A stretch of 40,747 nucleotides of DNA from an uncultured bacterium. GTDB taxonomy: Bacteria; Verrucomicrobiota; Kiritimatiellia; RFP12; UBA1067. The position numbers and the translations under genes are program-made. The notes below the pieces were generated by a model. The model was given only the letters and a program-made list of their open reading frames with translations. It was not told the origin of the DNA and ran no database searches. The stretch lies in contig CACWVU010000026.1 in the NCBI GenBank assembly GCA_902764415.1, forward strand, positions 1-40,747, given 5' to 3'. This document shows, piece by piece, positions 35,302 to 40,747 of the stretch (positions are counted from its first letter, which is position 1; the number at the start of each line of letters is the position of its first letter).

Positions 35302-35769
35302 TCACACCTGCATGAATCCCTCTGGGAAATCCACGGGAGGCCCGTCCGCCGCGCCTTCTTCTGCGGCGCGCGCGTCCGGCGCCGCGCTAAAATTGCCGTC
35401 CGCGAGCCGCTTCTTCCATGCGACGACCTGGGCGAGGAAGTCGTCGATGGACTTCCTGAACGAGGCGAGCGACGCGGACTCCCCGTGGCGGATCCAGAGG
35501 ACTACCTTGCCGAGTGCACGGTGAATGGCGAACGCCGCACCGCCCGTTTCGGCGAAAGACGCCTCGAGGAGCGCCCGGCAGCCTTTTTCGCCCAGGAGGT
35601 CGGCCTCACCTATCTCGCACTGGAAGAGGATATCGCCCCCATCAACCGGCGAAAACGTCACTTCATGCGTCTCGTCGAAAAGGAACGTGATGCTGCCGTC
35701 GTCGTCCGTAGACGCCGCTGCAAGCCCCATTTCCGACGCAAACGCGTCTATTGTCTCTCTGAAATCCAT
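35302..35769 (-). CDS. CesT-like type III secretion chaperone (for the downstream effector)
   Basis: 155 aa. Layout as for CesT/Tir chaperones: N-terminal helix (FRETIDAFASEMGL), paired strands (GSITFLFDETHEVTFSPVDG; DILFQCEIGEADLLGEKGCRALLEASF; AAFAIHRALGKVVLWIRHG), then a C-terminal helix (LASFRKSIDDFLAQVVAWKKRL) and an acidic Pro-rich tail. It is acidic overall, as usual. The ATG at 35769 has AGAGGTGG six bases upstream and overlaps the 3' end of a 37-aa mini-ORF. The effector starts 69 nt downstream, so the chaperone should bind its N-terminus in the cytoplasm. Confidence 0.72.
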   Translation of the reverse strand: MDFRETIDAFASEMGLAAASTDDDGSITFLFDETHEVTFSPVDGGDILFQCEIGEADLLGEKGCRALLEASFAETGGAAFAIHRALGKVVLWIRHGESASLASFRKSIDDFLAQVVAWKKRLADGNFSAAPDARAAEEGAADGPPVDFPEGFMQV

Positions 35770-35861
35770 TTCGGGCCACCTCTTGGGACAAAAGGGTCAG
35801 CCGCAATCCCGCCCACGATGGCGAGGGCGAGGGAAAGCGCGGTCTTTGCATGGTGTTTCAT
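35748..35861 (-). CDS. Leaderless 37-aa ORF with signal-peptide-like start
   Basis: The peptide begins MKHHAKTALSLALAIVGGIA and ends PKWISERQ. Lys/His residues followed by a hydrophobic run to AAD resemble a short signal peptide or single membrane segment. The ATG lies exactly 7 nt after TATAAT, so the message should begin at or next to the A of ATG. The stop lies 20 nt inside the chaperone gene, in another frame, so ribosomes ending here could help start the chaperone. It could be a leader peptide, a small membrane protein or a decayed secreted gene. Confidence 0.45.
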   Translation of the reverse strand: MKHHAKTALSLALAIVGGIAADPFVPRGGPKWISERQ

Positions 35862-35864
35862 CGC

Positions 35865-35877
35865 GTGAATTATACCA
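35865..35877 (-). promoter_or_regulatory. Extended -10 promoter TGGTATAATTCAC
   Basis: Thirteen bases identical to the promoter at 31403-31415. It starts the chaperone-effector unit. The divergent regulator promoter is at 36026-36034. Confidence 0.7.
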
Positions 35878-36025
35878 TTTTTGCCGCGCTCCGTGTTGGC
35901 TTTGGTTTGGTGATTAGGTGGTTGGGTGGTTAGGGCATGGCCTTTCAACTTTTGTCTGTCCCCGCCATGCCTCTTGCGCGTTGCGCGATTCTCGCCATCG
36001 CGTATTGCGCAGCGCGGCGGAATTG
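35878..36025. promoter_or_regulatory. Divergent intergenic region with G-rich tract and TTGCGCG repeats
   Basis: 35901-35936 is a plus-strand G-rich tract of GGTGATTAGG and GGTTGGGTGG type that could fold into a two- or three-layer quadruplex. At 35974-36011 TTGCGCG occurs twice in a row and is followed by GCGTATTGCGCA, which recurs upstream of the surface-protein gene at 39503-39514. These are candidate binding sites for the XylR-like regulator. No gene is seen in this stretch. Confidence 0.45.
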
Positions 36026-36034
36026 TGGTAAAAT
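36026..36034 (+). promoter_or_regulatory. Extended -10 promoter (TGG-TAAAAT), leaderless
   Basis: TGGTAAAAT ends 7 nt before the ATG of the XylR-like gene at 36042, so the predicted transcript start coincides with the start codon. No Shine-Dalgarno sequence fits. Confidence 0.65.
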
Positions 36035-36041
36035 ACCCGCC

Positions 36042-37142
36042 ATGAAGAACGTAATCTTCCTCGCGCATACGATCAACAAGCACAACGCGATCAAGCTTGA
36101 CAGCATCTACACCGCTGCCAAGGCGAGGGGATGGTCGGTGCACGAAGCCGAATTCGGCTGGACCGCCTGGAGCACCGACGACATCGTCTCGACGCTCAAG
36201 CCGGACGGCATCATCCTCGATGGCGGCCGGCTGTCCGGAGACATCGACCTCAGGCCCCTGCGCAAGATACCTGCCGTCTACCTCGACACCGACTTTCCCG
36301 CTCCGCCGGGGAACTTCACCATCCGCTCGGACGCGGTCGCCATCGCCGACATGGCGGCGGACGAGCTGCTCGCCTCGGAACCGGTGGAGGCCGCGTTCTT
36401 CTCGCTGTCTCCGCTCAAGCGCTGGTCGCGGCTGCGCGCCGCGCGCTTTCGCGAGCGGATGCGCGGAGCCAGGGTCCCCTTCCGCGTCCTGGAGCGAGCC
36501 AGCGACCTCGGGAGCCTGCGACACCCTGCCGCCGTCTTCGCGGTAAACGACATGGCCGCCGCGGCGCTGCTCCGCCACGCCGCCGAATGCGGCATCCAGT
36601 GTCCGCGCGACTTCACGCTCGTGTCAGTGGACAACGAAACGCTGTTCTGCGAAAACGCAAGCCCAATGGTATCAAGCATCGAGCAGAACATCTCCCGCGT
36701 CGGAACCGCCGCAGTCGAAGCTCTGGACAGTCTTTTCGGCGGCGAGCGAACGAACCGGGAGATTCTCGTTCCGCCGCGGCGGCTCGTCCGCCGCGACTCC
36801 TCCGTCCGCCCGCAGGCCTACAGGACGATTGCGCAGCGGGCGGCGATCTTGATCGACCTCCACGCGATCGGCGGCATCGACATCGCGGGCGTCGCCGCCA
36901 TGCTCGGCTGCTCGCGCCGCACGGTCGAAACCCACTATCGCGCCTTCTACGGACAGAGCGTCGGCGAGGCGATTCTCGCGCGGCGCTTCGCGGAGGTGGA
37001 GCGGCTGCTGCTCGACCCGGACCAGCAGATCGGAGCCGTCGCCAACCTCTGCGGCTGGAAGTCTTCAACCCACCTCATGCGCGCGTTCCGCGCCCGCTAC
37101 GGCATGACGATGTCCGAGTGGCGCAGCAGGGCCGCGAAATAG
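36042..37142 (+). CDS. XylR-like regulator (LacI-type sensor plus AraC DNA-binding domain)
   Basis: 366 aa. The N-terminal two-thirds is a periplasmic-binding fold sensor (GIILDGGRLSGD; IPAVYLDTDFP; AVFAVNDMAAAALLRHAAECG; FTLVSVDNETLFCENASPMVSSIEQN). The C-terminal about 100 residues are an AraC-type double helix-turn-helix (IDIAGVAAMLGCSRRTVETHY; IGAVANLCGWKSSTHLMRAFRARYGM). This domain order is that of the xylose regulator XylR, and such genes are numerous in gut PVC bacteria; the ligand is probably a sugar. The ATG at 36042 is supported by the promoter 7 nt upstream; the longer upstream frame crosses the promoter. It converges on the surface-protein gene at 37147, whose promoter shares a candidate site with its own. 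Confidence 0.88.
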   Translation: MKNVIFLAHTINKHNAIKLDSIYTAAKARGWSVHEAEFGWTAWSTDDIVSTLKPDGIILDGGRLSGDIDLRPLRKIPAVYLDTDFPAPPGNFTIRSDAVAIADMAADELLASEPVEAAFFSLSPLKRWSRLRAARFRERMRGARVPFRVLERASDLGSLRHPAAVFAVNDMAAAALLRHAAECGIQCPRDFTLVSVDNETLFCENASPMVSSIEQNISRVGTAAVEALDSLFGGERTNREILVPPRRLVRRDSSVRPQAYRTIAQRAAILIDLHAIGGIDIAGVAAMLGCSRRTVETHYRAFYGQSVGEAILARRFAEVERLLLDPDQQIGAVANLCGWKSSTHLMRAFRARYGMTMSEWRSRAAK

Positions 37143-37146
37143 ACGC

Positions 37147-39438
37147 CTAACGCAGAATGTACAGGAAGCCCGAGGGGATGACGACTTCGAGCCATTCACT
37201 GTCGCTGCCTGAGTAGGCGGGACCCGCAGAGACATACTGCGTGTCCGCCGCGCCGCGGAAGCCGAGGTTGCCGAAGGTGTCGTAGAGCCCGACCGCGCCG
37301 TCGGATGTGCGCTGCACCGGCACGAAGTCGTGGACAAGCCGCTCGCTCTCGAAGATCTTGTAGCGGTAGACCGACATCGGCGCACCGGCGGCCATCGTGT
37401 CGCAGTGGAGATTCCCGACATAGACGCTACCGCCGAAGTTGGCGGGGTTGACTTCGCGCATGGCAAAATAAGTTCTCCAGCCGCGGCTCAGCTCCACCTG
37501 GCCGTCCATCAGCGACAGCCTCATGCGCGTGTAGCCCACCTGCCCGCCGTCCGCAGAAATGTTGACGGATCTGACGGATCCGCTGCCACCAAAGCCAAAC
37601 TGACCGGATGCGGTGTTGTTCGCGGCCCAGTTCGAGAATATAAGCCCGCCCCACATACCGTTGTTCCTGAGCGATGAGCCCATCACGCGCGAGCCGGTGT
37701 TCGCCGCAATCGCCACGTTGGGCATATAGTCGAAGAAGAAACCAAAGGTGCCGGACGTCGGCGTGTAGCCGGTGTCGATGTAGGAGTTGTTCGCGCCGCC
37801 GGCGAGGGTGAGGTTCTCGAGCATTGTGTAGCCTGCGGGCAGCGAAACAGTCTCCTTGCGCCGGAAGAGCGACGCAAGCGCCCTCGCGCCGCCCTCGAGC
37901 CGCACCTTGCCGTCGATAACCTCGCACGCGCCGGAGAAGGAACCGCGCTTCGTTAGGACGAGAGTGCCCGGCCCGGCCTTGACGAGGCCTGACGAGCCGA
38001 GGATGTCGCCGTTGATCGTCACCGTCTTGCCTGCGGCAACGAATACGACCGGCCGCCTGCCGCTCCCGAAGTCCCAGATGCGGTTCGCAGGCGAGTTCCA
38101 GTCGTAGTTGACGCCGAGCCACGCGCCGTTGGTGACGACGACGCGCGCGGTGTCGCCCGCCGCTGGATCGCCGGGAATGGAACTGGCGTTCACCAGGGTC
38201 AATCGGAAAAGGGTCGCTCCGTTCATTGCGCCGTTGTAGGCGACGAGGTCGCCCCTGAAGCCGGAGATGTCGCCGGTGATGGTGGAGGAGAAATTCTGCA
38301 GCGGAACGGCGTTGCCGGAACTGGCGGCGTTGAACATGGCAATCTCGCCCTTGCCCGCAACTGTTGCGGCAAGATGTTCGAAACTGCGGTAAGAGTCACT
38401 CCAGCTGCTGCAGTCAATCTTCAGCGCCGCGCCGTTAGAGATGGCGAACGAGCCGTCGATATAGTTGTCGTAGGCGCCTTCCACGCGATACTGGACAACC
38501 TCGCACGACGCACCAGCGCAAAGCGTGACGTTGTTGAGCGTCAGCGTATTCTTGGTCAGCACATTGCCGATCTCCCATTTCACCCCCGGTTCGACCACGA
38601 TGGAAGATGTAACTGGCGTGGTGTATGAGATGTTTTGAGGTGTGCGGTGCATCACATTCTGCCAGACATGGTATGTGGCGTATTCCTGATTGATGCCGCG
38701 AACCGCGACTGCCGCCGAATCCTGCGTCAAAGCCCAGCCGGCGGCTGACTGTGTGCCATAGATAGACGTCTGGCCAACAGCATCCTGCGTTGCCACGATG
38801 GCGTAGTAGTCGATGCGTTCATTGGCGTAGAACACCTTATCCGCGCCGGGTGTCTTGTCGTAGAGGCCGACCGCCTGGTCGGAAACGCGGCGGGCGGGGA
38901 CGAAGTCGCGCACAAGCGTGTCGCCGTCGTAGATCTGGCAGGAGTAGATCGCCATGCTGCTCCCGCCGCCTATTGTCCACTCGCTTTGATGGCGCGAGAC
39001 GAAGAGATACATCGTATCGCCGTTTCTCGTGTAGGCGGAGCCGGGATTGGCGACATTGTTCCCGTCGAACTTGATGGCCGCCGTCGAGATGTCGAAAGTA
39101 TGACGGACGGTGTCGAGCGCAACGCCGGTATCGGCCACTTTGAAGTCGCCAGAGACGGAGGCGCCAAAATTCGCCGGAGTGTTGTCGGTGCCGAACCAAA
39201 ACGCCCCGTCGTAGGTTGCCGTCCAGCCATTGCGGGCACTGGCCGTCGGAACCGTGGTATAGCGGAAGTCGCAGACGACGCGCGTCGTTGTCTTCGGCAC
39301 GACGCCGGTGTCGATGATGCCATAGGACTCGACGTAGTCGAGCTCGGAGTAGCCTTCGGGCAGCGCGGCATTGACCGCAAACGCGAGCATCGTCGCCAGA
39401 CCGGCGACGCCAAACCCGATCTTTCCCGACATTTTCAT
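37147..39438 (-). CDS. Secreted jelly-roll surface protein with autotransporter-like central repeat
   Basis: 763 aa with a signal peptide (KMSGKIGFGVAGLATMLAFA, cleavage near NAA-L). The first jelly-roll module (about 28-215) starts YSELDYVESYGIIDTG and ends VRDFVPARRVSDQAVGLYDK. The centre (about 230-525) is beta-rich and includes AGPGTLVLTKRGSFSGACEV, a passenger-type autotransporter strand repeat. The second jelly roll (about 535-735) starts LTLAGGANNSYIDTGYTP and ends VHDFVPVQRTSDGAVGLYDT. The C-terminus is PSGFLYILR, like its two sister proteins. There is no outer-membrane beta-barrel, so it is not a classical autotransporter. GGAAGG precedes the ATG at 39438; a longer frame upstream covers the promoter and is rejected. 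Confidence 0.8.
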   Translation of the reverse strand: MKMSGKIGFGVAGLATMLAFAVNAALPEGYSELDYVESYGIIDTGVVPKTTTRVVCDFRYTTVPTASARNGWTATYDGAFWFGTDNTPANFGASVSGDFKVADTGVALDTVRHTFDISTAAIKFDGNNVANPGSAYTRNGDTMYLFVSRHQSEWTIGGGSSMAIYSCQIYDGDTLVRDFVPARRVSDQAVGLYDKTPGADKVFYANERIDYYAIVATQDAVGQTSIYGTQSAAGWALTQDSAAVAVRGINQEYATYHVWQNVMHRTPQNISYTTPVTSSIVVEPGVKWEIGNVLTKNTLTLNNVTLCAGASCEVVQYRVEGAYDNYIDGSFAISNGAALKIDCSSWSDSYRSFEHLAATVAGKGEIAMFNAASSGNAVPLQNFSSTITGDISGFRGDLVAYNGAMNGATLFRLTLVNASSIPGDPAAGDTARVVVTNGAWLGVNYDWNSPANRIWDFGSGRRPVVFVAAGKTVTINGDILGSSGLVKAGPGTLVLTKRGSFSGACEVIDGKVRLEGGARALASLFRRKETVSLPAGYTMLENLTLAGGANNSYIDTGYTPTSGTFGFFFDYMPNVAIAANTGSRVMGSSLRNNGMWGGLIFSNWAANNTASGQFGFGGSGSVRSVNISADGGQVGYTRMRLSLMDGQVELSRGWRTYFAMREVNPANFGGSVYVGNLHCDTMAAGAPMSVYRYKIFESERLVHDFVPVQRTSDGAVGLYDTFGNLGFRGAADTQYVSAGPAYSGSDSEWLEVVIPSGFLYILR

Positions 39439-39472
39439 TTCGCACCTTCCTTTCCTGTTGCAGTTTGCGGGT

Positions 39473-39481
39473 ATTGTATCA
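39473..39481 (-). promoter_or_regulatory. Extended -10 promoter (TGA-TACAAT)
   Basis: On the minus strand the site is TGATACAAT, 34 nt before the ATG at 39438. Upstream at 39503-39514 is TGCGCAATACGC, the reverse complement of the GCGTATTGCGCA found before the XylR-like gene. Confidence 0.5.
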
Positions 39482-39550
39482 CATCCTTCAACCCCAGCGA
39501 TTGCGTATTGCGCAAATAAATTCATCGCACATCACGCAATTAGTGTCTAA

Positions 39551-39578
39551 TTGGGAGCAAAAGGGACCCTTCTGTATA
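39551..39578. repeat. Intergenic repeat, copy 2 (28 nt)
   Basis: Second copy of the block at 31559-31586. It lies between the start of the surface-protein gene and the end of the FAD oxidoreductase. The stretch 39580-39680 around it holds no gene that I can support. Confidence 0.55.
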
Positions 39579-39682
39579 AATCCGCGTGTTAATCAAAACT
39601 GCACCCCTGCCAGTGCATCCGCATTGCGGACGACCTTTGGTCGGGGGATATGCGCAAGGTGCCGCGAGGGTGTTGCAAACAT

Positions 39683-39709
39683 GATAAAATAGGTCAGACC
39701 TAAATTATC
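39683..39709. repeat. 13-bp-arm palindrome after the FAD oxidoreductase gene
   Basis: GATAAAATAGGTC and GACCTAAATTATC are reverse complements except at two positions and are separated by one base. It lies directly after the gene that ends at 39715. It may fold as a 3' hairpin or be a protein-binding site; a TGATAAAAT that looks like a plus-strand -10 lies inside it. Confidence 0.4.
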
Positions 39710-39714
39710 ACTTC

Positions 39715-40747
39715 TTAGGCGGGGGCGGAGACGAAGCCGGGGTAGGCGGCGGGCGCGGCAAGGCGCTCCTTTACCGCCTTCGCCGCGGCGGCGCCGGCGG
39801 CCTCGCCCATCTGGTTGCAGTTCACCATCACCCGGAGTGCGCCGTACGCCTCGCGGTCGGCATCGAGCATGCGCCCGGCCGCAAGGACGTTCTCCGAGCC
39901 CTTCGGGACGATCGACCGGTACGGCACCTGGTAGCACTCGGGGTTCGGGCCCTCCGGACGCCACCGGCCGTTGCGGACCTTGATGTCGCCGGTGGCGAGA
40001 TCCTGCACCATCTCCCACTCGCGACCGTCGAGGTAGCGGAACTTGATGCCCTTGCCTTCGTGGATGTCGACGCGGTAGGTGCCCTTCGCGATCACATCCG
40101 GATACTCGCGCCCGGAAAGGACGTCCTCGCCGGTCACGCGGTAGAGTCCGCAGAGGTGCCGCGACTCCCTCAGCCCAATTTCCGGCGCGACCGCCACGAC
40201 CTGCAGGCCGGGACCGTCCGTCGGGAACACGCGGTTGGCCGCCGCCACGATGCGCCCGAGCTGCGCCCGGGCCTCGAACATCCCGTGAGTGAGGTCGTCC
40301 GCGTCAGTCGGGTCGCAGGCGGACACGCGGGTGGCGGCGAGCATGGTCGCCTCGGGGCAGCCCGGCACCGGCGCCCACCACTGGAAGACGTGGTTGAGCT
40401 TGGCTCCGCTCGACGGCTTCATGAGCTCGTCGAAGGAGAACTTCGGGTGCTGCTTGCGGAGCCGCTCCACGCCGGTTACGAGCGCACAGAGTGTGTGCGC
40501 CTGCAGCCGCTCGCGCGGCGGCTTCCAGGTCTCGAACCCGGCGCGAGCGACGAGGTCGCCGTCGCCGGAGCAATCGACAAAGAACTTTGCCGCAATCGCG
40601 CGGCGACCGGACTTGTCCTCGATTACCACTCGCGCCACGTGCCCAGGGCGGTCCACCTCAGCCGCGACGAAGCTCGCGCCGAAGAAGGGTATGGTCATCG
40701 CGACGCCCTGCGACGTCACGAAGCTTGAAGACCTGGAAAAGCTCTGG
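39715..40747 (-). CDS. FAD-dependent oxidoreductase (FAD_oxidored family), 5' end beyond the window
   Basis: About 344 residues are visible; the reading frame stays open to the right edge, so the N-terminal dinucleotide-binding part lies outside. Recognisable blocks are AAKFFVDCSGDGDLVARAGFE, VAPEIGLRESRHLCGLYRV, YQVPYRSIVPKGSENVLAAGRM and NCNQMGEAAGAAAAKAV, all in the order seen in FAD_oxidored proteins and matching the gene at 301. Unlike that gene, it ends soon after the last FAD block, with no propeller-like domain. It probably oxidises a small molecule or sugar derivative; the substrate is not known. Confidence 0.88.
   Translation of the reverse strand, partial: QSFSRSSSFVTSQGVAMTIPFFGASFVAAEVDRPGHVARVVIEDKSGRRAIAAKFFVDCSGDGDLVARAGFETWKPPRERLQAHTLCALVTGVERLRKQHPKFSFDELMKPSSGAKLNHVFQWWAPVPGCPEATMLAATRVSACDPTDADDLTHGMFEARAQLGRIVAAANRVFPTDGPGLQVVAVAPEIGLRESRHLCGLYRVTGEDVLSGREYPDVIAKGTYRVDIHEGKGIKFRYLDGREWEMVQDLATGDIKVRNGRWRPEGPNPECYQVPYRSIVPKGSENVLAAGRMLDADREAYGALRVMVNCNQMGEAAGAAAAKAVKERLAAPAAYPGFVSAPA

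Noticed and set aside
39590..39680. Possible tRNA or small RNA between the surface protein and the FAD gene
   Set aside because: Short complementary stretches such as GTCCGC/GCGGAC are present, but no cloverleaf or T-loop sequence could be built.

Overview
The window is GC-rich bacterial DNA, densely coded and mostly on the minus strand. The gene content points to the PVC superphylum, most likely a Kiritimatiellota, Lentisphaerota or Verrucomicrobiota member of gut type. Evidence for this is the pair of FAD_oxidored proteins, one fused to a carbohydrate-binding-like domain; the large signal-peptide proteins built from jelly-roll (LamG-like) modules; the sugar-type regulators (AraC, GntR-LacI and XylR-like); an aerotolerance (Bat/MoxR) cluster with a squalene-cyclase-like toroid; and CesT-type secretion chaperones. 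Lineage is inferred from gene content only; no marker gene is present.

Layout. 1-4051: a truncated secreted protein, an FAD-dependent oxidoreductase with a C-terminal propeller-like region, and a small outer-membrane-barrel-like protein. 4101-4385: a gene-free element bounded by imperfect inverted repeats. 4436-11373: two jelly-roll surface proteins, a VapBC-like toxin-antitoxin pair, an AraC regulator divergent from one surface protein, and a GntR-LacI regulator. 11463-26283: a long, tightly packed minus-strand operon (exbB-exbD-tonB, BatD-like, sigma factor-toroid fusion, moxR, DUF58, double vWA protein, DUF4175-like coiled-coil protein), in which at least three genes look like fusions of units that are usually separate. 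26333-30339: trmB, a mutarotase, and a partner-switch pair (STAS protein plus SpoIIE phosphatase with its own HATPase domain). 30383-35861: an apparent type III secretion cargo island with two CesT-like chaperones, a 120-aa unknown, a 1205-aa multidomain candidate effector, and two leaderless mini-ORFs that head the two transcription units. 36042-39438: an XylR-like regulator convergent with a third jelly-roll surface protein. 39715-40747: a second FAD_oxidored protein, cut by the window edge.

Promoters are recurrent: an extended -10 (TGn-TATAAT type, often TGGTATAATTC) is found before most isolated genes. At the three regulator genes and the two mini-ORFs the start codon lies only 7-11 nt after the -10, so these messages should be leaderless or nearly so. 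The secreted-protein genes instead carry a purine-rich Shine-Dalgarno sequence. Two promoters, one for a surface protein and one for the GntR-LacI regulator, share a perfect 12-bp palindrome at the same distance from the -10. This suggests a regulon linking regulator and surface protein.

The most novel items are the ECF sigma-transmembrane-toroid fusion inside the Bat operon and the large candidate effector that joins a DUF3626-like region with a C-terminal HD/phosphodiesterase-like domain, flanked by its own chaperone and a Btr/Rsb-like regulatory switch.
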